Positions 1 through 6,091 of a DNA stretch of 64,000 nt are shown here, piece after piece. Below the pieces are notes generated by a model that saw nothing but the letters and a program-made list of their open reading frames with translations, was not told where the DNA came from and made no database searches. The stretch covers positions 1 to 64,000 of the forward strand of contig CAWFIL010000001.1 of the NCBI GenBank assembly GCA_963815935.1, in the 5' to 3' direction. A program made the position numbers and the translations under genes. The DNA comes from JARIHD01 sp963815935 (lineage in GTDB: Bacteria; Patescibacteriota; Saccharimonadia; Saccharimonadales; UBA4665). Within the stretch, counting starts at the first letter, position 1. Each line of letters starts with the position of its first letter.

Positions 1-86
1 CCAGCCGCCAGGAACAAGCCGACAGTCGGGAAGGCCACTCCGAAGAAGACCATGCCGACGAGACAGCCGCCGCCTGTTTTGCCCAT
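1..86 (-). CDS. Partial GC-rich orphan gene, N-terminal membrane segment
   Basis: The start codon is at 86 on the minus strand and the gene runs off the left edge, leaving about 28 residues: MGKTGGG followed by a hydrophobic stretch that would form a signal anchor or first membrane helix. An AGG-AGG ribosome-binding site lies just upstream. Codons end almost entirely in C or G, unlike the Nudix gene next door and like the orphan genes near 3.2, 4.0, 11.7 and 42.5 kb. It has its own promoter (see 138-166). Function is unknown; I infer it belongs to the same set of GC-rich cassettes. Confidence 0.55.
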   Translation of the reverse strand, partial: MGKTGGGCLVGMVFFGVAFPTVGLFLAA

Positions 87-137
87 GATGCACCTACCTA
101 AACTCGATGTATCCGACAGATGGAGATGTGAAGCACG

Positions 138-178
138 CCGAAGCGTTGAATATTCTATACCATAAAAAGAATAAAGAA
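138..178 (-). promoter_or_regulatory. Promoter of the left-edge GC-rich gene
   Basis: On the minus strand TTGATT is followed by a 17-nt spacer and TATAGA, with a TGG just before the -10 element. Transcription would run left, with a leader of about 50 nt before the ATG at 86. Confidence 0.55.
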
Positions 179-227
179 TCAATTTTCTTGGTGATCATGG
201 CCATTGAGGAAGTGGGCTATGTATAGA

Positions 228-725
228 TCAGAACGTCAGTTTCTTACCCTCGAGGAGTGCGAAGCCTTCCTTCATAATAGCGAATTCGGGATCGTTGGCC
301 TCTCGTCCTGCGGTGAACATGGACTCAAGCTCTTCTTCTGCAATCCAAGCATACGTAGAGTGATCGTCGGGTACAAGTTCAATGTCATCAATGCCGTCCA
401 TAAATTGTGCGAAGTATACAATCTCTACGGAGTGAGTGCCTTTTATGCCATTCATGTATGTGAACGCAGCGAATGGGGCGCCAACGGTTATATCTTTATT
501 AAATTCTTCTCGGATTTCTCGTTTCAGCGCAGGGACTAGTTCCTCGCCATGATCAACATGGCCGCCGGGAACATTATAGACATTCGGAAGGAACTTTTTA
601 GTTGCCGCACGCTTTGGCAAAAAGACCTTCTCGACGCCATTAAAGCTATGGTGGATAAAGGCACAGACCGTAATAACTTGCTGACCAGGAGCAGGTGTTT
701 CGCTATCGTGCATTGCTTTCGTCAT
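228..725 (-). CDS. Nudix hydrolase
   Basis: This 165-residue protein has a Nudix box at residues 55-77: a Gly-Gly, Glu-61, then REIREEF, fitting GX5EX7REUXEEXGU closely. The catalytic REXXEE glutamates that bind Mg2+ are all present. Family members hydrolyse nucleoside diphosphates linked to another moiety, often oxidised or non-canonical nucleotides; the substrate cannot be told from sequence. The ATG at 725 sits 6 nt after a TATACT -10 box and there is no Shine-Dalgarno sequence, so the mRNA is probably leaderless. A perfect palindrome at 735-750 overlaps the promoter. Confidence 0.85.
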   Translation of the reverse strand: MTKAMHDSETPAPGQQVITVCAFIHHSFNGVEKVFLPKRAATKKFLPNVYNVPGGHVDHGEELVPALKREIREEFNKDITVGAPFAAFTYMNGIKGTHSVEIVYFAQFMDGIDDIELVPDDHSTYAWIAEEELESMFTAGREANDPEFAIMKEGFALLEGKKLTF

Positions 726-734
726 GCTTCTAGT

Positions 735-750
735 ATACGCCTAGGCGTAT
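735..750. promoter_or_regulatory. 16-bp palindrome over the Nudix gene promoter
   Basis: ATACGCCTAGGCGTAT is a perfect dyad lying just upstream of, and touching, the -10 box of the minus-strand Nudix gene. Its position suits a repressor operator. No regulator is encoded next to it. Confidence 0.45.
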
Positions 751-880
751 CGTAATCTTTTCTGACTTCTTCTTTTTCATCTTCAAAAAATATCTTCGTA
801 CGGCTTTGTGAAATCCAACTTTTTTGAGTATCCGCTCCATATAGTCCGTCAATCTTGTTCGCACCAAGGCCGCAAAGACG

Positions 881-906
881 AGGGGTTCGAGAACAAGACA
901 ACTGCC
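881..906. repeat. Direct repeat, copy 1 (26 bp)
   Basis: The 26 bases beginning AGGGGTTCGAGAAC recur exactly at 1435-1460. The two copies bracket the nuclease gene at 999-1397. Confidence 0.8.
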
Positions 907-998
907 CTAGACTTACCATTTCAATCCTGCGCCAACAAAAAAGAAGCCTTGCGGTAGGAGCATACTGCTCCGTGCTTAGCTTCAGTAATTTAATGATA

Positions 999-1397
999 TC
1001 AAAGCATATCGCTAATGTCAATAACCTCATGCTTTCGATTGACAAATAGTATTTTCTTTATGGTTTTCTGTTGTTTGAGTTTTTGAACTAGGAACTTCTG
1101 GATTGTGGCGTCACGCAACTTACTCATTCTTCGAGAATCAATAATAATGTTGCCGGATTGCTTTGTCGCGCGTTTAAGGTTGCGCTCGACAGCAGACAAC
1201 TTATCGGTCTTTGGGGACTTGATCTCGTACAGGACACCGTCCATTAAAACATCTGCCGTCTTGGCTCTGTGATTATTGTTAGCAGCGATGAACTCAACAG
1301 TAAATCCATGCCGAGCCAGAGCACGGGCAGTCTTCAGCTCGTGGTCCCACGGAGAAACACTAGCTGGAATAATAACTTTTCCTAGCTTATGAGGCAT
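999..1397 (-). CDS. CdiA C-terminal-like tRNA nuclease-fold protein
   Basis: About 132 residues resembling the CdiA-CT tRNase/Holliday-junction-resolvase-like nuclease fold: the core reads KTADVLMDGVLYEIKSP, giving the D...E-x-K catalytic pattern of PD-(D/E)XK-type enzymes, followed by a basic helix and IIIDSRRM. In contact-dependent inhibition and polymorphic toxins this domain cleaves nucleic acid, usually tRNA. Here it stands alone, without secretion or delivery domain, and no obvious immunity gene is adjacent. A TAAAAT -10 box ends 7 nt before the ATG at 1397, so I prefer that start over 1406. It could equally be a housekeeping nuclease. The flanking direct repeat hints at acquisition as a unit. 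Confidence 0.6.
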   Translation of the reverse strand: MPHKLGKVIIPASVSPWDHELKTARALARHGFTVEFIAANNNHRAKTADVLMDGVLYEIKSPKTDKLSAVERNLKRATKQSGNIIIDSRRMSKLRDATIQKFLVQKLKQQKTIKKILFVNRKHEVIDISDML

Positions 1398-1434
1398 TGC
1401 ACCCATTTTAACAAAGAACAGGACAATAAAGCTA

Positions 1435-1460
1435 AGGGGTTCGAGAACAAGACAACTGCC
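1435..1460. repeat. Direct repeat, copy 2 (26 bp)
   Basis: Exact copy of 881-906, located just upstream of the nuclease gene's promoter. A shorter similar string, AGAACGAGACAACTG, occurs at 3877-3891 in the leader of a GC-rich cassette, possibly by chance. Confidence 0.8.
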
Positions 1461-1497
1461 TCAAAAGATGCAGAGGAGAATATATTTTATGGCCGTG

Positions 1498-2352
1498 CTA
1501 TTGTCTGGTGATTACTGGCGGGATTGGGCGTCCGGAACCAAACCTAAGCCTCGATAAGGTTTTCTTGTCCCATACTAGTGCAATGACGAGCACCACGATC
1601 GCAATTACTGAGTAGTGAATCGCAGGGTGATCCACGAGTGGGTTGAGATTGGCGTCGTGAGGAAAGAGTACGCGCCCTGTGTTGTACAAAGCATGTGTGA
1701 CGATGCAGGCGAACAAACTAGCATTGGTATTGTTATAAATCCACACCAGAATCACGCGGATCGCTATCGTGCCAATTGTCCCCCAGAAGATCCAGCCCCA
1801 GTCATGGCCTTGCTCAAGAATTGACGGATAGTGCCACACTGCCCACGGCAAACCAATTATCAGCGCCGCACCAAGCGCCCCCCAACGTTTTTGGATTGGT
1901 TCAAAGGCATACCCCATGTAGCCGACTTCTTCGCCGGCGGCGCCCAAAAAGAAAAAGGTTAGTAGTAGTGGAATCGATATGAGCGATACGTTCCAGCCTT
2001 CAGGTAGCGGCACGCCAGCTATACTCAGTACGCAGTAAATGGCAAGGAATATGGCCGGTGCAATTAGGAATATTGCGGCATACCAGCGACGGCGGGCAAT
2101 GCGCTTAAAGTCAAAAACCCGCTTTAGCAGGTCCCGTGCAGCTTTACGCCCGCTCTCTCTTGCCGTAAGAAAGTAGCCAACAACCAGTGGCATGAAAGCG
2201 GCCAGTATATCGGTAATTGGGATATTGAGGGGCAAGTCATTGTTTCTAATGAGGACCTGAAGTAGCCACAGGGGTGCAGATAGCCCGAACACCAAAACAA
2301 AATACAAGAATGGCCGCTTTTGGGAGTTAGTTTTTGTATTTGTTAGCCTCAT
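1498..2352 (-). CDS. CPBP-family intramembrane metalloprotease
   Basis: This 284-residue protein has about seven hydrophobic segments and the motifs of the CPBP (CAAX protease and bacteriocin-processing) family: AGEEVGYMGY with the paired glutamates, then LPWAVWHYP with the second-motif histidine, then THALYN. The family cleaves peptides inside the membrane and includes prenyl-protein proteases and bacteriocin self-immunity proteins. The arginine usual after the EE pair (EExxxR) is replaced by Met-Gly here. A TATAAT box ends 10 nt before the ATG, so the transcript has almost no leader. The role in this cell is not evident. Confidence 0.85.
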   Translation of the reverse strand: MRLTNTKTNSQKRPFLYFVLVFGLSAPLWLLQVLIRNNDLPLNIPITDILAAFMPLVVGYFLTARESGRKAARDLLKRVFDFKRIARRRWYAAIFLIAPAIFLAIYCVLSIAGVPLPEGWNVSLISIPLLLTFFFLGAAGEEVGYMGYAFEPIQKRWGALGAALIIGLPWAVWHYPSILEQGHDWGWIFWGTIGTIAIRVILVWIYNNTNASLFACIVTHALYNTGRVLFPHDANLNPLVDHPAIHYSVIAIVVLVIALVWDKKTLSRLRFGSGRPIPPVITRQ

Positions 2353-2378
2353 ATATAAGCTAATTATAGCAGCGGTAA

Positions 2379-2600
2379 GTGATGTTTGCGCTCGGTTGGG
2401 TTCTCTGGAGAGGACGGGCGCTTATCACCATGTCAATCGCTAATACAATGTTCATCGTCATGTGTCTGTTTGACATGCTGCACTTTTTCTCGGATCCAGC
2501 CATGCCGATGCCATTCATGGTGTGGGTGATTGAGATCGTAACGTCACTTATTGCGCTTGGTATTACATTACTATCGCCACGTATTGCAACAGCAAAATAA
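2379..2600 (+). CDS. Small membrane protein, possibly a gene remnant
   Basis: A 73-residue reading frame starting GTG-ATG encodes two strongly hydrophobic segments and ends with a basic tail. No family is recognised, there is no Shine-Dalgarno sequence, and the upstream sequence is occupied by the divergent CPBP promoter. It may be a real small membrane protein, or the tail of a decayed larger gene. Low confidence. Confidence 0.3.
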   Translation: MMFALGWVLWRGRALITMSIANTMFIVMCLFDMLHFFSDPAMPMPFMVWVIEIVTSLIALGITLLSPRIATAK

Positions 2601-2637
2601 CACGCCCATAGGGGGGTGCTCGTCAAATTTCCTATTA

Positions 2638-2674
2638 ACAACTAAATGCCTCAAAATTTGAGGCATTTAGTTGT
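2638..2674. terminator. 18-bp-arm perfect inverted repeat
   Basis: A 37-bp near-perfect palindrome with 18-bp arms around one central base. The core is AATGCCTCAAA and its complement. It lies between the 73-residue frame and the tRNA region and probably acts as a two-way transcription terminator, although neither side has a long T-run. Confidence 0.5.
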
Positions 2675-2688
2675 ATCCGTTACTGAAC

Positions 2689-2778
2689 TTGGCAGGGGAG
2701 ACAGGATCGCTCTGCTCCTTCACTGCGGCGTGCTCGGCACTAATGCCTGTGCGCGTCCTCGCTTCGCCGAACCTGCGA
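2689..2778 (-). pseudogene. Broken copy of the 3' half of tRNA-Trp
   Basis: TTGGCAGGGGAGACAGGA at 2689-2706 exactly repeats the 3' end of the tRNA-Trp gene (2867-2884), and CGAACCTGCGAC at 2767-2778 repeats the T-arm. The two pieces are separated by about 60 nt of unrelated GC-rich sequence. The arrangement is that of a tRNA 3' end split by an insertion, or of an integration scar. Confidence 0.5.
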
Positions 2779-2832
2779 CTACGGCCGGCTTTGCCGTCCT
2801 ATCGCAGAACCCAGTCCAGCATCCCAATCAAA

Positions 2833-2865
2833 CAAAAAGACCCAAGACAAGCCTGGGTCTTTTTG
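2833..2865 (-). terminator. Terminator of tRNA-Trp
   Basis: AGACCCA pairs with TGGGTCT around a 9-nt loop, flanked by A-runs and T-runs on both sides. It lies just past the CCA end of the minus-strand tRNA and can terminate in both directions. Confidence 0.85.
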
Positions 2866-2867
2866 TT

Positions 2868-2943
2868 TGGCAGGGGAGACAGGACTCGAACCTGCGACAC
2901 CCGGTTTTGGAGACCGGTGCTCTACCAACTGAGCTACTCCCCT
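2868..2943 (-). tRNA. tRNA-Trp (anticodon CCA)
   Basis: The minus strand folds as a full cloverleaf: acceptor AGGGGAG with CTCCCCT, D-arm with AGCTCAGTTGGTAGAGC, anticodon stem CCGGT/ACCGG around loop CTCCAAA (anticodon CCA), T-arm with GGTTCGA, discriminator G and a genomically encoded CCA. The promoter upstream (GTGACA, 17 nt, TATTAT on the minus strand) is good. In many bacteria tRNA-Trp directly precedes secE; here secE lies almost 10 kb away. Confidence 0.95.
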
Positions 2944-3050
2944 ATGGAGTGGAACACACTTATAATACGCTATTCTGCCTGTTTTGTCACACCTTGTGGC
3001 TCCGAGCATACGGTAGCTGCCCTACACGCGCGGCCCCCCCCCGATGACCC

Positions 3051-3079
3051 TTGTAATAACATGCCGTTTATGCTAAAAT
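3051..3079 (+). promoter_or_regulatory. Promoter of hammerhead cassette 1
   Basis: TTGTAA, a 17-nt spacer and TAAAAT with TGC before the -10. The spacer and -10 region (CATGCCGTTTATGCTAAAAT) closely match the promoter of the next cassette at 3674-3702. A run of nine C lies just upstream at about 3034-3042. The leader contains repeated GTAACG motifs and a TTCGTAACG/CGTAACGAA hairpin with one A-A mismatch. Confidence 0.75.
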
Positions 3080-3157
3080 ATGCTCTTCGTAACGGGAACG
3101 TAACGAAACGTGTAACGAGCAGTCAAGGGCACAAAACAGACTAAGGAGTGATCAGCA

Positions 3158-3502
3158 ATGTTCGCATCCAGTAAGCGGGGCCCCGACACCTTCCGCACCT
3201 GTCGCCGTGGATGGCTTCGTGTGAAGCTCCACCTCCTGGTGGAACGCGACGAGCAGGGCATGAAGGACTTTCGGGTGTTCCTGGCCGCGGTCGGCAGTCA
3301 GAGGGAGATCTCTCTCGTCGACTTGGTCGACGCTGCGGCTGGCTTCTGTGAGACCACTCGCCCCAAGGACGGTCACACGCTGACCGGCGACGAGATCGAC
3401 GGGATGACTACGGTCTTCCTGTTCCTGGTCGTACCCTTCTGGCAGTGGCGCAAGCTCCGCCGAGCCTCGCGCTCCCTGGGAGAGATGTTCACTGAGATGT
3501 GA
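3158..3502 (+). CDS. GC-rich orphan protein of cassette 1
   Basis: A 114-residue basic protein with no recognised family. Residues 13-30 are rich in Arg and Lys, the middle is mixed alpha/beta-like, and a hydrophobic patch (TVFLFLVVPFW, about residues 84-94) is followed by a basic amphipathic tail. It could be a peripheral membrane protein. The start is supported by AAGGAG nine nt upstream. Third codon positions are almost all G or C, quite unlike neighbouring genes, which suggests transfer from a GC-rich source or a separate selective regime. The gene sits between its own promoter and a terminal hairpin plus hammerhead ribozyme. Confidence 0.65.
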   Translation: MFASSKRGPDTFRTCRRGWLRVKLHLLVERDEQGMKDFRVFLAAVGSQREISLVDLVDAAAGFCETTRPKDGHTLTGDEIDGMTTVFLFLVVPFWQWRKLRRASRSLGEMFTEM

Positions 3503-3507
3503 CAATC

Positions 3508-3561
3508 ATGGGGGTCGTGGGCGGCACGCAGTCGATCGCAGGCAGCGTGCCGTCCCCCCAT
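3508..3561 (+). ncRNA. Structured 3' UTR hairpin of cassette 1
   Basis: ATGGGGG (3508-3514) pairs with CCCCCAT (3555-3561), and inside it GGCACGC (3523-3529) pairs with GCGTGCC (3545-3551). It follows the stop codon by a few nt and precedes the hammerhead. There is no T-run, so it is not a simple terminator. Confidence 0.65.
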
Positions 3562-3595
3562 CAATCATTCCCCCGCCTCCTTCTGCCGTTACACC

Positions 3596-3652
3596 TTAGC
3601 TTCCACGAATATACGAGTCGTGCTGATGAGCCATAGTATGGCGAAAAGCTAG
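3596..3652 (+). ncRNA. Type III hammerhead ribozyme, copy 1
   Basis: All core elements are present in order. Stem III is TAGCT (3597-3601) with AGCTA (3647-3651). The cleavage triplet ends at C3603. Stem I is CACGA (3604-3608) with TCGTG (3618-3622). The core CTGATGA is at 3623-3629. Stem II is GCCAT (3630-3634) with ATGGC (3638-3642). GAAA is at 3643-3646. Opening through stem III makes it type III. Cleavage after C3603 would give the cassette 1 mRNA a defined 3' end with a 2',3'-cyclic phosphate. The second copy at 4589-4643 differs by compensatory changes in stems II and III. Confidence 0.93.
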
Positions 3653-3673
3653 CCTGACAAGACAGGGCGTACA

Positions 3674-3702
3674 TTGACTTTCCATGTCGCTTATGTTAAA
3701 AT
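3674..3702 (+). promoter_or_regulatory. Promoter of hammerhead cassette 2
   Basis: TTGACT, 17-nt spacer, TAAAAT, with the same CATGTCGCTTATGTTAAAAT context as the cassette 1 promoter. It begins only about 25 nt after hammerhead 1. Confidence 0.8.
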
Positions 3703-3898
3703 AGCAAAGTTCTACCCCCCCTGGAGGTAGAGCACCTTAAAAGGTATGTGTTTAGGAGTTTACTCTTGGGATGAGGCCGGTTGCGTCTGTGCCAGCTACG
3801 GTTGGCAAATGCGCATCCGGTTTCATAAGAGAGGGAAAGAAACACCCGGAACTGCACGTGCAAGGACACTTCGTTAGAACGAGACAACTGGAGTTGCT
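3703..3898 (+). promoter_or_regulatory. Structured 5' leader of cassette 2
   Basis: The leader of nearly 190 nt is unusually long for this genome. It can form CTACC/GGTAG around a C-run loop, a GTTTC/GAAAC helix closed by CCGG/CCGG, a TGCACGTGCA palindrome, TCGTT/AACGA, and a small CAAC-TGGA-GTTG hairpin that buries part of the GGAG ribosome-binding site next to the GTG start. That last element could limit translation initiation. No known riboswitch is recognised. Confidence 0.5.
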
Positions 3899-4438
3899 GT
3901 GAACCGTACGTTCATCATGCGCGCCCTCGTCCTCGTGGGTCTGGTCGCTGCTCTCGGTACTGTCATCGCCGTTGGCGTGAAGCACTCGGGTAGCGAGTCC
4001 AACCCCGGCAAGGCTGCCACGGTCTCCAACCTGATCATCACGCCCGAGCGCGACAAGGCCGACAACGGCACCACGATCCAGGTCGGTCCTCCGACCATCA
4101 CGCTCCGTGACTCGAGCAAGGCGAGCATCGCCGACCTCTGCGCGATCGCGATCGCGGTCAACAGCTACGGCGCTGACAACCCGACCGACGAGGCCAACGC
4201 CCTGCGTGCGTACTGCAACCGTGCGACTACGGCCGCTACGGTCAACGACACCTGGACGTGCACCAACGCCCTGGTCGATCTGGCAGACAACGTCAACACT
4301 GGCTACAACGGCGCGCGCCACATGGCGGCCTTCACCAATACCACGGTGAGCACGGCTTGCCACGACACCCCGGCGCTCAGCCAATACGCCAAGCTCGGCA
4401 TCGGCAACCAGCCGATTGTCGTGGACGTCACGAACTGA
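3899..4438 (+). CDS. Secreted or membrane-anchored GC-rich orphan protein of cassette 2
   Basis: A 179-residue protein with an N-terminal hydrophobic segment (residues 7-27, after MNRTFIMR) that acts as a signal peptide or anchor, followed by a Thr- and Asn-rich domain with four cysteines in the exported part (in ADLCAI, AYCNR, TCTN and ACHD). Four cysteines suggest two disulfides outside the membrane. No family is recognised. The start is GTG with GGAG five nt upstream. Codon use is extremely biased to C and G at third positions. It has its own promoter and is followed by a three-way-junction RNA and a hammerhead ribozyme. It is likely an exported structural or interaction protein; that is inference. 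Confidence 0.7.
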   Translation: MNRTFIMRALVLVGLVAALGTVIAVGVKHSGSESNPGKAATVSNLIITPERDKADNGTTIQVGPPTITLRDSSKASIADLCAIAIAVNSYGADNPTDEANALRAYCNRATTAATVNDTWTCTNALVDLADNVNTGYNGARHMAAFTNTTVSTACHDTPALSQYAKLGIGNQPIVVDVTN

Positions 4439-4449
4439 ATCCGCTGAGG

Positions 4450-4507
4450 CGGCCGGCACGGATACTCTCCGTGAGCGACAACTCGGTCCCCGAGATGTCC
4501 CCGGCCG
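4450..4507 (+). ncRNA. Three-way-junction RNA in the cassette 2 3' UTR
   Basis: The closing helix is CGGCCGG (4450-4456) with CCGGCCG (4501-4507). Inside it are two hairpins: CACGGA/TCCGTG (4457-4462 with 4468-4473) and CTCGG/CCGAG (4482-4486 with 4490-4494). All pairs are canonical. It starts 11 nt after the stop codon. Confidence 0.7.
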
Positions 4508-4588
4508 TCACAGGCCAGTTCCTCCGCGTGCTGCTATGCAGACCCGACTTTTTTCTCCACCCCAACAACCTTACTCCCACATACCTTT

Positions 4589-4643
4589 GACGCTTCCACG
4601 AATGTGCGTTCGTGCTGATGAGCTGGAAACAGCGAAAAGCGTC
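4589..4643 (+). ncRNA. Type III hammerhead ribozyme, copy 2
   Basis: Stem III is GACGCT (4589-4594) with AGCGTC (4638-4643). Cleavage is expected after C4596. Stem I is CACGAA (4597-4602) with TTCGTG (4609-4614). CTGATGA is at 4615-4621. Stem II is GCTG/CAGC closed by a GAAA loop (4622-4633). The GAAA core is at 4634-4637. Compared with copy 1, the catalytic core and the CTTCCACGAAT stretch are identical while stems II and III have changed on both sides, which is strong evidence of selection on the fold. The two cleavage sites are 993 nt apart on the same strand. Confidence 0.95.
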
Positions 4644-4691
4644 CCCTGAAGCCTTTGCTTACACCGTAAAATCTGATATACCTTATATACA

Positions 4692-5354
4692 ATGAGCACA
4701 AAGGTCATACCAAACAAGCCACTACTAATCTTGTTATACGGGTTCCCCGGCGCCGGCAAAACATATTTTGCCCGTCAGTTGTGCGAAACGTTCCAAGCAG
4801 CTCATGTCCACGGTGACCGCATCCGTTCCGAGCTGTTTGAGCAACCGCGCTACGACCGCGAAGAGAACGAAGTTGTTATGCACCTTATGGACTACATGAC
4901 CGGTGAATTCCTCAACGCCGGTATGAGTGTTATTTACGATACCAACGCTATGCGCTCCACACAGCGTCGACTGTTGCGTGATATGGCTCGCAAGAGTAAC
5001 GCTCAGCCGATTCTTATCTGGCAGCAAATTGATACAGAGAGTGCTTTTGTCCGCGCCAACAAGCGTGACCGCCGCCGAGCAGACGACAAGTTCTCGCCAG
5101 CAGTTGACCGGGCTACCTTTGAACGCATTGCCAGCGGCATGCAGAATCCGCAGAACGAAGAGTATATTGTTATTAGCGGTAAGCACGTCTTTAGTACGCA
5201 GCTTAGCGCCCTTATGAAGCGCCTGCAGGAGCTAGGCTTGGTTACCGTTAATGAGACTAACGCCAAGCTCGTAAAGCCAGGGCTCGTAAATCTGATTCCC
5301 AACCCGATTGCCGGGCGCGTGGACATGACCCGGCGCAATATTGTCATACGATAG
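4692..5354 (+). CDS. P-loop AAA_33/zeta-like kinase
   Basis: A 220-residue protein with a Walker A motif GFPGAGKT at residues 16-23, followed by HGDRIRSELFEQ and a Walker B-like SVIYDTNAM. This is the pattern of the AAA_33 family (polynucleotide kinase, chloramphenicol phosphotransferase, zeta-toxin relatives), which phosphorylates small molecules or nucleic acid 5' ends. The substrate is not identifiable. It ends 6 nt before the YgjP-like gene, so the two and the following histidine kinase are probably co-transcribed. There is no antitoxin-like partner upstream, so a zeta toxin is unlikely. Confidence 0.75.
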   Translation: MSTKVIPNKPLLILLYGFPGAGKTYFARQLCETFQAAHVHGDRIRSELFEQPRYDREENEVVMHLMDYMTGEFLNAGMSVIYDTNAMRSTQRRLLRDMARKSNAQPILIWQQIDTESAFVRANKRDRRRADDKFSPAVDRATFERIASGMQNPQNEEYIVISGKHVFSTQLSALMKRLQELGLVTVNETNAKLVKPGLVNLIPNPIAGRVDMTRRNIVIR

Positions 5355-5360
5355 GCTCCA

Positions 5361-6083
5361 ATGGCCACCAAGCAAGTAAACCTCCCCGAAATTGGCACAG
5401 TAACACTCTACAAACGCAAGGGGAACCGCAGTTTGCGTATTACTGTTGGCGCGGATGGCGAAATCCGTGTCTCTTTGCCGTACTGGGTGCCCTACAAAGC
5501 TGGGGAGCAGTTCGCCGCTTCTAAGGCGGCCTGGATTGCTGCCAATCGGACTACGACCGACAAGTCGCTAATACACGGGCATGGCATAGGCAAAGCCCAC
5601 CACTTACACTTCGAGAGCCAACCAATGGCTACCCGGGTGAACGCCCGTATTGTAGAAAATGAGGTCCGGGTCAGCTTTCCGGATACCTACAGCGCCTACG
5701 ACCAGATTGTGCAGATTGCTGCTCACAAGGCAAGCATCCGTGCCCTGCGCAAAGAGGCCGAAGCCTTACTGCCGCAACGGCTCAAAGCGCTGGCCAGCCA
5801 GACTGGCTACACCTATACCGATGTGAGCGTCAAACAGCTCAAGAGCCGATGGGGAAGCTGCAACAGCCAGAAAGAAATCACCCTCAACTTGTTTTTGATG
5901 CAGTTGCCCTGGAACTTGATCGACTATGTGCTGGTGCACGAACTAACGCACACCAAGATCATGCAACACGGCGCGCCGTTCTGGGCAGCTATGGAAGAAT
6001 ACATGCCCGATGCAAAGCAGTTGCGCAAGCAAATGAGCGGCTACCAACCAATACTCTCGCCAATTCAGCGGGGTGTGGCATAA
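5361..6083 (+). CDS. YgjP-like metallopeptidase domain protein (DUF45/M48 type)
   Basis: A 240-residue protein whose C-terminal half carries SRWGSCN and then VHELTHTKIMQHGAPFW, the zinc-binding HExxH plus downstream histidine of the YgjP/DUF45 family (SprT-like gluzincins). Two His and a likely third ligand are present. The family is widespread and poorly characterised, often next to restriction systems; here it follows a P-loop kinase gene. The ATG start at 5361 follows the previous stop after 6 nt. Confidence 0.85.
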   Translation: MATKQVNLPEIGTVTLYKRKGNRSLRITVGADGEIRVSLPYWVPYKAGEQFAASKAAWIAANRTTTDKSLIHGHGIGKAHHLHFESQPMATRVNARIVENEVRVSFPDTYSAYDQIVQIAAHKASIRALRKEAEALLPQRLKALASQTGYTYTDVSVKQLKSRWGSCNSQKEITLNLFLMQLPWNLIDYVLVHELTHTKIMQHGAPFWAAMEEYMPDAKQLRKQMSGYQPILSPIQRGVA

Positions 6084-6091
6084 TAGAGCAT

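Noticed and set aside
722..1045. A 107-residue minus-strand reading frame
   Set aside because: It overlaps the repeat and has no ribosome-binding site or recognisable protein pattern; it is low-complexity shadow sequence.
3034..3042. Phase-variable C-tract controlling cassette 1
   Set aside because: The C-run lies just upstream of the -35 region and could vary in length, but one sequence gives no evidence of variation.
2646..3144. Overlapping plus-strand frames over the tRNA-Trp gene
   Set aside because: They read through a tRNA and its terminator and are not coding.
3596..4643. An obelisk or viroid-like RNA genome
   Set aside because: The ribozymes are embedded in DNA with ordinary bacterial promoters and chromosomal neighbours on both sides. 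Only the ribozyme type and the roughly 1-kb spacing are similar.
4692..5354. Zeta toxin of a toxin-antitoxin pair
   Set aside because: No small antitoxin gene precedes it and it is co-oriented with unrelated genes; a general P-loop kinase fits better.
5849..6091. N-terminal extension of the histidine kinase
   Set aside because: The extra 81 residues are the YgjP-like gene in another frame; the kinase starts at 6092.
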